NCBI RefSeq assembly: GCF_002902905.1
Contig: NZ_CP026124.1
Span: 4,154,001 to 4,218,000 of the forward strand
DNA: 64,000 nucleotides
Direction: 5' to 3'
Source: Achromobacter sp. AONIH1
GTDB lineage: Bacteria; Pseudomonadota; Gammaproteobacteria; Burkholderiales; Burkholderiaceae_B
Part shown: positions 1 through 7,909 of the stretch, piece by piece
Numbering within the stretch: the stretch's first letter is position 1
Layout of the letters: each line of letters opens with the position of its first letter
Translations under genes and position numbers: made by a program
Notes under the pieces: model-generated
What the model saw: only the letters and a program-made list of their open reading frames with translations
The model's database searches: none
What the model was told of the DNA's origin: nothing

Positions 1-153
1 TTCCTGCGCGACGCCGGCGGGCGCGTCTTGCGCGGGAGGCGGGATCAGGACGGCGGTCTCGGCCGAGGCGGCAATGCCGGGCAGCGTGGCGGCGAGGGCG
101 CAGGCGGCCGTCAGCAGGCCGGGAAGTTTGCGCGACAGGAATGAGGCAGGCAT
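1..153 (-). CDS. msrA: Secreted peptide-methionine (S)-S-oxide reductase MsrA, N-terminal part only
   Basis: Only the first 51 codons are in the window; the gene runs off the left edge. They encode a signal peptide (basic start with SRK, a hydrophobic stretch LLTAACALAATL, an A-x-A cleavage region near residues 29-31) and a short linker containing VLIPPP. A secreted protein with a proline-rich linker of this kind, 44 bp downstream of a Tat-secreted MsrB on the same strand, is what periplasmic MsrA looks like in related bacteria. The catalytic GCFW motif would lie beyond the edge, so the identity rests on the linker and the neighbour. It would reduce methionine-S-sulfoxide in periplasmic proteins. 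Confidence 0.55.
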   Translation of the reverse strand, partial: MPASFLSRKLPGLLTAACALAATLPGIAASAETAVLIPPPAQDAPAGVAQE

Positions 154-197
154 GGCGATGGATCCTATGGTTTGGGGGGTGAGGCGGCGCGTGTGTC

Positions 198-695
198 TCA
201 GCTCTGCGCCGTGAAACGCAGCGCGACGCCGTTCATGCAGTAGCGCAGGCCGGTCGGGCGCGGGCCGTCGTCGAACACGTGTCCCAGATGGCCGCCGCAG
301 TTGGCGCAATGCACCGCCGTGCGGACCATGCCGAAGGTGCGGTCCTCGGTCTCGCCCACGGCGTCCGGCAGGGGCTGCCAGAAGCTGGGCCAGCCGGTGC
401 CGCTGTCGAACTTGCGGTCCGACGAGAACAGCTTGTGGGCGCAGCCGGCGCAGGTATACAGGCCCTTGCGGTGCTCGTTGTTCAGCGGACTGGAATAGGG
501 CCGTTCGGTGGCCTCGCGCCGCAGCACCTCATATTCCTCGCGGCTGAGCCGTTCGCGCCATTGCGCGTCGCTGAGCGCATAGGGAAACGATGCGGCGGCC
601 GGCTGCGCGGCGCGGCTGCCCAATGCGGGGGCCAGCGCGGCGGCCAGCGCCGCCGCCGCGCCCGTGCCCAGGAAGCGTCTGCGTCCCAGTGTCAT
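198..695 (-). CDS. msrB: Tat-exported peptide-methionine (R)-S-oxide reductase MsrB
   Basis: 165 aa. The protein starts with a twin-arginine signal (RRRFLG at residues 5-10, then an alanine-rich hydrophobic stretch to about 29), so it acts in the periplasm. The mature part is a complete MsrB domain: zinc-binding pairs C82/C85 (CAGC) and C130/C133 (CANC), the GTGWPSFW segment at 99-106, and the catalytic cysteine C153 in RYCMNG. MsrB reduces the R epimer of methionine sulfoxide and MsrA the S epimer; the two genes are adjacent here, suggesting one transcript. Together with the methionine-rich protein and the MsrP-like enzyme upstream, it points to repair of oxidised periplasmic methionine. Confidence 0.95.
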   Translation of the reverse strand: MTLGRRRFLGTGAAAALAAALAPALGSRAAQPAAASFPYALSDAQWRERLSREEYEVLRREATERPYSSPLNNEHRKGLYTCAGCAHKLFSSDRKFDSGTGWPSFWQPLPDAVGETEDRTFGMVRTAVHCANCGGHLGHVFDDGPRPTGLRYCMNGVALRFTAQS

Positions 696-803
696 GGCTT
701 GCTCCTTGCTTGTATCGCGGGACCGGCCGGCGCCTGGTCGTGGCGCGTCCGGGCCGGTCCCGCTCCATGTCGGTGACGGCGCGCGTCGCGCGCGCCGGCT
801 TGC

Positions 804-1115
804 TTACTTGGACATGCCATCCTTGCTCATGCCGTCCTTGGACATGCCGCCTTTGGACATGCCATCCTTCGACATCCCGTCCTTCGACATTCCGTCCTTG
901 GCCATGCCGCCCTTGGACATGCCATCCTTCGACATGCCGTCCTTGGACATCGCATCCTTGGCCATGCCGTCCTTCTTCATGCCGTCCTTGCCCATGGCGT
1001 CCTTGGACATGCCGCTTTTCTGCATGCCGTCCTTGCTCATGTCATCGGCGGCATGCGCGGCGACCGCGCCGAAGGCCAGGCACAGGGAAAACGCGGCGGT
1101 GGTGAGAGTCTTCAT
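804..1115 (-). CDS. Secreted methionine-rich pentapeptide M-x-K-D-x repeat protein (MrpX-like)
   Basis: 103 aa from the ATG at 1115, chosen because it follows a GGAA ribosome site and starts a signal peptide (MKTLTTAAFSLCLAFG..., cleavage near AHA at residues 20-22). A further in-frame ATG upstream would bury the signal. Residues 26-103 consist only of 15 five-residue units plus a final MSK, mostly MSKDG, with variants such as MQKSG, MGKDG, MKKDG and MAKDA. Nearly one residue in five is methionine and the chain is highly charged and probably unfolded. This is the pentapeptide MXKDX family. A periplasmic methionine-rich peptide called MrpX, coupled to a YedY-type reductase, scavenges hypochlorite in Azospira; the position between msrB and the msrP-like gene fits the same role. 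Confidence 0.85.
   Translation of the reverse strand: MKTLTTAAFSLCLAFGAVAAHAADDMSKDGMQKSGMSKDAMGKDGMKKDGMAKDAMSKDGMSKDGMSKGGMAKDGMSKDGMSKDGMSKGGMSKDGMSKDGMSK
807..1040 (-). repeat. 15-bp coding tandem repeat
   Basis: About 15.6 direct copies of a 15-bp unit, seen on the + strand as variants of gacatgccgtccttg, encode the M-x-K-D-x pentapeptides. Copies differ at scattered bases but keep Met and Lys at fixed positions. Copy number in such arrays can change by slippage. Confidence 0.9.
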
Positions 1116-1166
1116 GATGATTTCCTTCAATGGTGATGAGTGCGGGAGAAAAAGAGCGAGATCCAC

Positions 1167-1958
1167 CTAGCTGCCGCCGAACCAGTTGTAGCCCTGGTCC
1201 TCCCAGTAGCCGCCCGGGTAGGTGTTGGTGACGAAGATCGCCTGGATATGCTTGGGGTTCTTGTATCCAAGCTTGGTGGGCATGCGCAGCTTCATCGGGA
1301 AGCCGTATTCCGGCGGCAGGGTCTTGCCGTCGTAGGTCAGCGCCAGAATGGTCTGCGCATGCAAAGCAGTGGGCATGTCGATGCTGGTGTAGTAGTCGTC
1401 GGCGCACTTGAAGCCCACGTAGCGCGCGCTCAGGTCGGCGCCGACGCGCTTGAGGAAGGCCGAGAACGGCACGCCGCCCCATTTGCCGATGGCGCTCCAG
1501 CCCTCGACGCAGATGTGGCGCGTCACCTGGTCGATCTGCGCCATCCGCCGCAGCTCGTCCAGCCGCCACTGGCGTTTGTCCGCGACCAGGCCGCTGACCT
1601 CCAGGCGGAACGATTCCTCGTCCACGTGCCGGACCTCGTCGATGCCGTAATAGGCATTGAACGGAAACGGCCGCGTGATCATCGATTCCGGATAGGTGGG
1701 CGCGAGCTTGTCGGGGTCGAACAGCCAGGCCTGCACGCGGTCGTTCCAGCGCGAGACGACGCCCAGCGCTTTTTCCGCGCTTTCGTTGTCCGACAGCGAG
1801 CAGCCGGACAGCATGGCCAGGCCGCCCAGCGTCAGTCCACGAGCGAGGAAGGCGCGGCGGGCGGGCGCGTCCAGGCGACGCTCCACCAGGCGCGAGGCTT
1901 CGCGCAACACGGCCGGGCCGTCGATGCCGGGCAGGGACAGGGGTTTGCGAGGCTTCAC
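1167..1958 (-). CDS. MsrP/YedY-like molybdopterin-dependent oxidoreductase, Tat lipoprotein
   Basis: 263 aa, sulfite oxidase fold family. The N-terminus has a twin arginine (R34-R35 in ARRAFL) followed by a hydrophobic stretch ending in a lipobox LSGC (C53), so it is probably a Tat-exported lipoprotein rather than a soluble enzyme. The molybdenum-ligand cysteine is C150 in the HICVEGWSAIGKWGG region, and the DDYYTSIDM and PTKLGYKNPK segments are typical of the family. Its gene lies 10 bp upstream of no other oxidase but directly downstream of the cytochrome b gene, which would feed it electrons. Family members reduce methionine sulfoxide in periplasmic proteins; substrate here is inferred from msrA, msrB and the Met-rich protein nearby. 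Confidence 0.85.
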   Translation of the reverse strand: MKPRKPLSLPGIDGPAVLREASRLVERRLDAPARRAFLARGLTLGGLAMLSGCSLSDNESAEKALGVVSRWNDRVQAWLFDPDKLAPTYPESMITRPFPFNAYYGIDEVRHVDEESFRLEVSGLVADKRQWRLDELRRMAQIDQVTRHICVEGWSAIGKWGGVPFSAFLKRVGADLSARYVGFKCADDYYTSIDMPTALHAQTILALTYDGKTLPPEYGFPMKLRMPTKLGYKNPKHIQAIFVTNTYPGGYWEDQGYNWFGGS

Positions 1959-1968
1959 GTGCGACTCC

Positions 1969-2595
1969 TTACTTTCCGCGGATCATGGCGAGCAGGCTGC
2001 GCGGCACCAGCGCCACCATCGCCAGGTGGACGACGACGAAGGCGACCAGCAGCGCCATCGCATAGAAATGGATATGGCGCGCCATCTCGTAGCCGCCCAG
2101 CAGTTCGCGCAGCACGCTGAACTGCACCGACTTCCACAGCACCAGCCCGGACAGCACCAGCACTGTGATATCCAGCATCACGAACAGATAGGCCAGCCGC
2201 TGCACCTGGTTGTAACGGCGCGGATCGGCGTGCGAGAGACGGCCGCGCAGGGCCGCGCCCAGGTCGGCGAGCACGCCGCGCGGGCTCAGGGGGAAGAATT
2301 TGCGGCGCAGCCGGCCGCTGGCCAGGTTCAACGCCAGGTACAGAAGACCGTTCAGGCCCAGCAGCCACATGCCGGCGAAATGCCATTGCAGCGCGCCGCC
2401 CAGCCAGCCGCCCAGCGTGTAATCGCGCGGGAAGCTGAAGTCGTAGAGCGGCGAGGCGTTGTAGATGCGCCAGCCGCTGGCGATCATCACCAGCACCGCC
2501 AGCGCGTTCAGCCAGTGCGTCAGTCGCAGCCAGCCAGGGTGGATGGCGGGCGCCGGCGGGGCGGCGGGATTCGGGGGGACGGTCGCGGCGGTCAT
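1969..2595 (-). CDS. Membrane cytochrome b (b561-type), electron donor to the MsrP-like enzyme
   Basis: 208 aa from the ATG at 2595, the first ATG that gives a normal N-terminus; longer readings enter the promoter region. There are about four membrane helices: ALAVLVMIASGW, FAGMWLLGLNGLLYLAL, LAYLFVMLDITVLVLSGLVLW and YAMALLVAFVVVHLAMVAL. Candidate haem ligands lie in RLTHWLNA (H27), LQWHFAG, and ARHIHFYAM with VVVHLAM. The stop is 10 bp before the start of the molybdoenzyme gene, so they form one operon. It would take electrons from quinol or another donor and pass them to the periplasmic molybdenum enzyme, the role of MsrQ/YedZ in other bacteria, although it is a b561-like rather than a clear YedZ protein. 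Confidence 0.85.
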   Translation of the reverse strand: MTAATVPPNPAAPPAPAIHPGWLRLTHWLNALAVLVMIASGWRIYNASPLYDFSFPRDYTLGGWLGGALQWHFAGMWLLGLNGLLYLALNLASGRLRRKFFPLSPRGVLADLGAALRGRLSHADPRRYNQVQRLAYLFVMLDITVLVLSGLVLWKSVQFSVLRELLGGYEMARHIHFYAMALLVAFVVVHLAMVALVPRSLLAMIRGK

Positions 2596-2739
2596 GGCGG
2601 TTTCCTGGGCGGCTGGCTTCGGTTGACGCCATTCTTTCCCCGGGGCCGTATCCAAGTCCTCACGCAAACTTAAAAAAAATGTGATAACTCGGCCGCGCCG
2701 ATTGGCGACAATAGCGCTATCCCATCGCCCGAGCCCCCC
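2596..2739. promoter_or_regulatory. Divergent promoter region between the cytochrome b operon and the two-component pair
   Basis: 144 bp between the divergent starts at 2595 and 2740. It contains an AT-rich core (a run of A near 2670-2680 and gtgataactc) that stands out from the GC-rich surroundings. A plausible + strand promoter is ttggcg near 2702 with gctatc about 12-17 bp further on. No clear direct repeats for an OmpR-type regulator could be fixed by eye. Confidence 0.4.
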
Positions 2740-3459
2740 ATGGAACCCTCCCGCCGCGTGCTGATCGTCGAGGACGACGCCCATATCGCCGAATTGCTGC
2801 GCATGCACCTGCGCGACGAAGGCTACGCGGTCGAGCATGCCGCCGACGGCCATGAAGGCATGCGCCGGCTGGAAGAGGGCGGCTGGGACGCGTTGGTGCT
2901 GGACTTGATGCTACCGGGCGTGGACGGCCTGGAGATATGCAAGCGCGCGCGCGGCATGGCGCGCTACACGCCCATCATCATCACCAGCGCCCGCTCCAGC
3001 GAGGTGCACCGCATCCTGGGCCTGGAGCTGGGCGCCGACGACTACCTGGCCAAGCCCTTCTCGATGCTGGAGCTGGTGGCGAGGGTACGGGCGCTGCTGC
3101 GCCGCAGCGACGCGCTGGCGCGCAACGCCCGCATGGACGCCGGCACGCTGGAGCTGCACGGCCTGGCCATCGATCCGGTGGCGCGCACCGCGCTGCTGGA
3201 CGGGCGCGCGCTGGACCTGACGCCGCGCGAGTTCGACCTGCTGCATTTCTTCGCCCGCCATCCCGACAAGGTCTATTCGCGGCTGGACCTGCTGAACCAG
3301 GTCTGGGGCTACCAGCACGAGGGCTACGAGCACACCGTCAACACGCACATCAACCGGCTGCGCACCAAGATCGAGGACGACCCGTCCGAGCCGCGCCGCA
3401 TCCTCACGGTCTGGGGGCGCGGCTACAAGTTCGCCGCCACGCAGGGAGACGCGGCATGA
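2740..3459 (+). CDS. OmpR/PhoB-family response regulator
   Basis: 239 aa. An N-terminal receiver domain has the acidic pocket E11-D12-D13, phospho-acceptor D55 in LVLDLMLPG, and the conserved lysine in LAKPFS. The C-terminal winged-helix domain shows LTPREFDLLHFFARHPDKVYSR and the recognition region EHTVNTHINRLRTKIE, ending in GRGYKF. The gene overlaps the sensor kinase by ATGA (3456-3459), so the pair is translated together. It faces the MsrP-like operon across 144 bp. In other bacteria HprRS (YedWV) controls msrPQ in response to hypochlorite, so control of the divergent operon is a reasonable inference. Confidence 0.93.
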   Translation: MEPSRRVLIVEDDAHIAELLRMHLRDEGYAVEHAADGHEGMRRLEEGGWDALVLDLMLPGVDGLEICKRARGMARYTPIIITSARSSEVHRILGLELGADDYLAKPFSMLELVARVRALLRRSDALARNARMDAGTLELHGLAIDPVARTALLDGRALDLTPREFDLLHFFARHPDKVYSRLDLLNQVWGYQHEGYEHTVNTHINRLRTKIEDDPSEPRRILTVWGRGYKFAATQGDAA

Positions 3460-4979
3460 TCAAGCGCCTGAGCCTGACCCAGCGCCTGTCCGCCGTGTTC
3501 GCGCTGCTGCTGTTGGCTTGCTGCGGCGCATCGGCCTGGCTGCAGATGGCGGCCAACGCCCGCTACGAGCAGGAAGTGGTGCAGCGCCTGTCGGGCGGGT
3601 TGGCCGGACATATCGCCGGCGCCAACGAACTGATGGACGCCCAGGGCTGGAAGCCCGAGGCGGTGCGCGCGCTGTTCGACAAGCTGATGGCCGTGAATCC
3701 GGCGGTCGAGGTCTACCTGCTGGACCTGGACGGCCGCGTTGTCGGCGATGCCGCGCCGCCGGGCCAGCTCAAGCTGGACCGCGTCGACCTGGCGCCGCTG
3801 CGGCGCGCGCTGGCCGGCGGCATGCTGCCCATCATGGGCGACGATCCGCGCAACGCCGGCGCGCGCAAGGTCTTCAGCGTGGCGCCGGCGCGGGCCGGCG
3901 GCAAGGACATCGGCTACGTTTACGTGGTGCTGCAGGGCCAGGCCCACGACGAGCTGGCCATGGCCGTGTCGCGCAGCACCGTGCTGCGCACCACGCTGTG
4001 GTCGATCGCGCTGGTGGCGCTGCTGGGCCTGGTCGCCGGCCTGGCCGCCTTCGCCCTGATCACGCGGCCGCTGCGCGGGCTGACGCGCGCGGTGCGGGCC
4101 TTCGACGGTGGCGACAGCGGCGCGCTGGCGGCGCTGGAGGATGGCGGCAGGGATAGCGACAAGGATAGCGACAAGGCCGGTGGCAAGGATGGCGCCCCGG
4201 ACGCCGCTCGCGGCGGCGACGAGATCGTCGCGCTGCGGCGCAGCTTCGCGCAGATGGGCCGCCGCATCTCGGAGCAATGGCGCGAGCTGACGCGCCAGGA
4301 CCAGCAGCGCCGTGACATGGTCGCCAATATCTCGCACGATCTGCGCACGCCGCTGACCTCGTTGCACGGCTATCTGGAAACGCTGCGGTTGAAGGACGCG
4401 ACGCTCGAAGCCGATGAGCGTCGTCGCTACCTGGACATCGCGCTGGCGCAAAGCCGCAAGGTGGGCCGGCTGGCGCAGGAGTTGTTCGAGCTGGCGCGGC
4501 TGGAGTCCGGGCTGGTGCGGCTGGAGCCTGAAGTGTTCTCGCTGCCCGAGCTGATGCACGACGTGGCGCAGAAGTTCGAGCTGGCCGCCGAGGCGCGACG
4601 GCAGCGGCTGCATATGGAAATCCCGCCGGACCTGCCGGCGGTGCGGGCCGACCTGGGCCTGATCGAGCGCGTGCTGACCAATCTGCTGGACAACGCCATC
4701 CGCCACACGCCGCCGGGCGGCGACATCGCGCTGCGGCTGGCGCGGTTGCCGCAAGGCCTACGGGTGCAGGTCGCCGACACTGGCGAAGGCATTCCCGCCT
4801 CGCTGCGCGCCGGCCTGTTCACGCGCGCCTCGGCGCTGAGTCATGGCGCGCGCGACGGCGGCGGGTTGGGACTGGTGATCGTGCAGCGCATTCTGCAGCT
4901 GCACCAGAGCGAGATCCGGCTGGTGGACCGCGAGGCGCCGGGCGCCTTGTTCCAGTTTGATTTGCCGGCCGCGCGCTAG
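3456..4979 (+). CDS. Membrane sensor histidine kinase partner of the OmpR-type regulator
   Basis: 507 aa from the ATG at 3456. Order: membrane helix about residues 12-30, periplasmic sensor region about 31-170, second helix about 172-196 (LWSIALVALLGLVAGLAAFALI), HAMP linker, dimerisation box with H294 in NISHDLRTPLTSLHGYLETL, then the ATPase domain with NLLDNAIRHTPPGG (N box), DTGEGIP (G1) and GGGLGLVIV (G2). Between HAMP helices there is an unusual low-complexity insert of about 25 residues rich in D, G, S and K (GRDSDKDSDKAGGKDG). The periplasmic part contains several methionines, which may matter if it senses oxidants, but that is a guess. Confidence 0.92.
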   Translation: MIKRLSLTQRLSAVFALLLLACCGASAWLQMAANARYEQEVVQRLSGGLAGHIAGANELMDAQGWKPEAVRALFDKLMAVNPAVEVYLLDLDGRVVGDAAPPGQLKLDRVDLAPLRRALAGGMLPIMGDDPRNAGARKVFSVAPARAGGKDIGYVYVVLQGQAHDELAMAVSRSTVLRTTLWSIALVALLGLVAGLAAFALITRPLRGLTRAVRAFDGGDSGALAALEDGGRDSDKDSDKAGGKDGAPDAARGGDEIVALRRSFAQMGRRISEQWRELTRQDQQRRDMVANISHDLRTPLTSLHGYLETLRLKDATLEADERRRYLDIALAQSRKVGRLAQELFELARLESGLVRLEPEVFSLPELMHDVAQKFELAAEARRQRLHMEIPPDLPAVRADLGLIERVLTNLLDNAIRHTPPGGDIALRLARLPQGLRVQVADTGEGIPASLRAGLFTRASALSHGARDGGGLGLVIVQRILQLHQSEIRLVDREAPGALFQFDLPAAR

Positions 4980-5075
4980 CGGTGGTCGTGGCGCGGGCGG
5001 GAATGCGCCGCGGCGCATACACTGGCTCCTTCAAGCCTGTCTGACGCCCGGCGCGCCGGCTTCCGGAAAGCATCC

Positions 5076-5330
5076 ATGTCCAAGCTGAAATCCATCCTGT
5101 TGCTGTGCGCCCTGGCCGGCGGCGCCTACCTGTGGTTCCAGCTGTCCAACCTGCACATCGCCATCGGCGAGCGCGCGACGGGCGGCTATGACGGCGCGTC
5201 GACCCGCTCGCCGGAGGACGTCGACAGGGCGGTGCGCGAGGCCGAGGAGGCGGCGGCGAAGGCGCAAGCCGCACGGCCCGAAGCGCAGCGCGGCAACCAA
5301 GCCGGGCCGAGTCAGGCCGGGCCGCGCTAG
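5076..5330 (+). CDS. Small single-span membrane protein of unknown function
   Basis: 84 aa. Residues 5-23 (KSILLLCALAGGAYLWFQL) form one hydrophobic helix that could be an anchor or signal. The rest is hydrophilic, with an alanine/glutamate-rich helical stretch (EDVDRAVREAEEAAAKAQA) and a charged tail. I do not recognise the family. It follows the sensor kinase by 96 bp with a weak ribosome site and its stop overlaps the stop of the convergent dikinase gene by 3-4 bp. GC content and codon use resemble the neighbours, so it is probably a real gene. Confidence 0.6.
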   Translation: MSKLKSILLLCALAGGAYLWFQLSNLHIAIGERATGGYDGASTRSPEDVDRAVREAEEAAAKAQAARPEAQRGNQAGPSQAGPR

Positions 5331-7909
5331 GCCAGGTCACGCTTCGCGGTCGCCGCCACCCGGCTGACCCGGCCCGCGCCGGCATCCACGTCCAGCAGAT
5401 CGCCATCGGCCACGGCATCGAGGATGCCGGGCACGCTGGCCAGCGCGGGGATGCCGAACTCGCGCGCCACGATGGCGCCATGGGACAGATAGCCGCCGGC
5501 CTCCATGACCAGCGCGCTGGCGCGCAGGAACAGCGGCGTCCAGGCCGGATCGGTGGACGGAGCCACCAGCACGGCCCCGGCAGGCATGGCCAGCCCGGCG
5601 GCCGGATCGCGCGCCACGAAGGCGGGGCCGCGCGCATGGCCGGCCGCCACCGGCGTGCCGCGCCAGCTGTCGGCGCCGGGATCGATTCCGGCATCCGCGC
5701 CGCGCGGCGCGCAGGGGCCGGCCAGCGCGCCGCCGTCGCTTTCCTCCACCACGTCCGGGTCTTCCGCGCCCGCCCATTGTTGCAGCTGTGTCCTGCGCCA
5801 CGCGGCGCGCCGGGCCGCCGCCTCCGCCGGCAGCGCGCCGTCGGCCAGGGCCAGCAATTCCTCGACGCTCAGGTGGAACACATCGTCGGGCGCGGCCAGG
5901 CCGCCGGGGCCGGCGCAGCGTTCGCCCAGCGCCAGCGCGCAGCGCCTGGCGGCGGCGACGTAGCCGACCAGCACGCTGCGCGCGGCCTCGCGCTGGCGGC
6001 AGTCCAACCGCGCGCCGGCGATCAGCGGCCGCGCCAGCGGCCGCTTCCAGCGCGGCAGCGCCGCGTTCAGCGTCCGCCAGGCCGCAAGCGCGGCGGCCTC
6101 CTGGCGCGCACGCAGCGCGGCCGGGTCGGCGCCAATCAGGTTCAGCACGCTGTCCAGCAGATAATCCGGCGCTTCGCGCCAGCGCGGATGACGCAGATAG
6201 GTTTCGTAGACGGCGCGATGGCCGTAGCGCTCCAGGAAGTCCGCGAAGGCGTGGCGAAACGGGCTGTCTGGCGGCAGCGCGTCGCGCCAGTCCGAGCCGC
6301 GCCGGTCGGGTGCGCGCAGCCAGGCCAGCGCCGCCGCATCGTCGCGCGCCAGCGCGGCCAGATCCATCAGCGCGTAGCTCTGGGCGGCCGTCACGCTGGG
6401 CGCGCCGCCAGCCATGAGCGCGGCGGTCAGCGCGTGGCTCTGGCCAGGGCAGGCCGCCTCGACCAGTTCCAGCAGTTTCGACAGGGTGCCGCCGGCCGAG
6501 CCTTGCAGGAAGAACAGGTCGTCGGCGGACAGCAGCGCGGTGAATTGCTCGCGCAGCCGTCGGCCCAGCGCCGCGGTGTCCTCGGGCAGGGCTTCCCCGG
6601 CCCAGGCGCGGGCGCGCGCGGCCTGTCGCGGCAGCCCGGTATTGGCGGCCAGCCGAATGGGAATGGCGCGGCGGCTGTAGGTCAGGATGCGCCAGCCGTG
6701 CAGCCACTTGCGCGCGCGGCCGATGGCCGGCGCGGCGATGGCCGGCTGCGGTCCGCCCAGCATGCTGTTGGTGAGCGCGGGCGCGACGCCGAGCGCGTCG
6801 TAGGCCAGCCACTGGATCGTGGACGCGTCCAGGTAGACCCGGCCATGGAACAGCCGGGCCAGCGCCACGCCGGGCCGGGGGCGGTAACCGGCCAGCTCGA
6901 AGCCGCGATTCAGCACGCGCAGGCACATGACGCGCAGCGCCTCCCATTCCAGCGCCGACACCGCATAGGGCAGCACCTCGCGCGTGTTGCCGCGCGACCA
7001 GTACGAGGGCTGGCCGCGCAGCCCGTCATAGGCATGGCGCGCCGCGGCGGTGATGGGGCGCGCCTGCAGGATCCAGAAACGTTGGCCGTCCCAGGCCCAT
7101 TCCAGGTCATGGCCTTGCGCCGAGTAGTCCAGCGCGCGGGCCGCGTCCCGGGCGATCGCGCCCAGCGCTTCGGCCTGGGCCGGCGTCAGCGTGGCGGCGC
7201 TCGCCTCATCGTCCCGCGTGGGCCGCAGGCCGGTGCCCTGGCCGTCGGCCAGCGGCCGGCTGGCCTGGCGCTTGGCGCCGATCCGGCTGGCGGCCAGGCG
7301 CCACGACAGCGTCGTCGCGTCCTCCCACAGCCGGTACTCGTCGCCCTCGGCCTGGCCGCTGACCAGCGCCTCGCCCAGGCCCCAGTTGGCGTGGATCAGC
7401 ATCTCGTCATGGCGTCCGCCGACCGGATCGCGGGTGAAGGCGATGCCCGAGACGCGCGCCTCGATCAGCGGCATGACCACCACCGCCATGCCGCCGTCGC
7501 CGGCCAGTCCCAGTCGTTCGCGATAGGCGCGCGCCTGCGGCGTGGCCGCCGAGTCCCAGATGCGGCGCGCGGCCGCGAACGCCGCATCGGCGCCGCGCAC
7601 GTTCAGGCAGGACAGGTGGATGCCGGCAAAGGACGCGCCCGCCGAATCCTCCTGAGGCGCGGACGAGCGCAGCGCCAGCGGCAGGTCCAGCCAGCCGCGC
7701 GCCTCCAGCGCCTGGCGCAAGGCCTGCCGCGCCGACGGCGACAAGTCGCCGTCGGCGGCGCGCTCGTGGCTGGCCTGGGCCGACAGCACGAAGCCGTCGG
7801 GCACCGGCACGCCCATGCGCGCCATCATCGCCAGCTGCCAGCCCTTGCCGCCGGCCAGCGCGGGGCCGGCGTCGGCGGCGGCGGCCCAATCCAGCATCAG
7901 CGCGCTCAT
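5327..7909 (-). CDS. Rifampin-phosphotransferase-like ATP/PEP dikinase
   Basis: 860 aa. The N-terminus is an ATP-binding PPDK/PEP-synthase domain (GGKGWQLAMMARMGVPVPDGFV near residue 20; LALRSSAPQEDSAGASFAG; HDLEWAWDG...ILQARPIT near 290). A long middle region follows. The phosphohistidine domain is at the very C-terminus with H810 in GGYLSHGAIVAREFGIPAL. True PEP synthase has a further barrel domain after the histidine domain, which is absent here. This ATP-binding, middle, His order and the length match the rifampin phosphotransferase type, which transfers the beta-phosphate of ATP to a drug-like acceptor. Substrate is unknown. The start ATG overlaps the stop of the upstream tetR gene (ATGA), so both share one transcript and probably one inducer. 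Confidence 0.75.
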   Translation of the reverse strand: MSALMLDWAAAADAGPALAGGKGWQLAMMARMGVPVPDGFVLSAQASHERAADGDLSPSARQALRQALEARGWLDLPLALRSSAPQEDSAGASFAGIHLSCLNVRGADAAFAAARRIWDSAATPQARAYRERLGLAGDGGMAVVVMPLIEARVSGIAFTRDPVGGRHDEMLIHANWGLGEALVSGQAEGDEYRLWEDATTLSWRLAASRIGAKRQASRPLADGQGTGLRPTRDDEASAATLTPAQAEALGAIARDAARALDYSAQGHDLEWAWDGQRFWILQARPITAAARHAYDGLRGQPSYWSRGNTREVLPYAVSALEWEALRVMCLRVLNRGFELAGYRPRPGVALARLFHGRVYLDASTIQWLAYDALGVAPALTNSMLGGPQPAIAAPAIGRARKWLHGWRILTYSRRAIPIRLAANTGLPRQAARARAWAGEALPEDTAALGRRLREQFTALLSADDLFFLQGSAGGTLSKLLELVEAACPGQSHALTAALMAGGAPSVTAAQSYALMDLAALARDDAAALAWLRAPDRRGSDWRDALPPDSPFRHAFADFLERYGHRAVYETYLRHPRWREAPDYLLDSVLNLIGADPAALRARQEAAALAAWRTLNAALPRWKRPLARPLIAGARLDCRQREAARSVLVGYVAAARRCALALGERCAGPGGLAAPDDVFHLSVEELLALADGALPAEAAARRAAWRRTQLQQWAGAEDPDVVEESDGGALAGPCAPRGADAGIDPGADSWRGTPVAAGHARGPAFVARDPAAGLAMPAGAVLVAPSTDPAWTPLFLRASALVMEAGGYLSHGAIVAREFGIPALASVPGILDAVADGDLLDVDAGAGRVSRVAATAKRDLA

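Noticed and set aside
807..1040. Regular 15-bp repeats considered as a CRISPR array
   Set aside because: Units are contiguous with no spacers, and they encode an in-frame pentapeptide repeat after a signal peptide.
5327..7909. Dikinase considered as phosphoenolpyruvate synthase (ppsA)
   Set aside because: The phosphohistidine domain is at the C-terminal end and the PEP/pyruvate barrel is absent.
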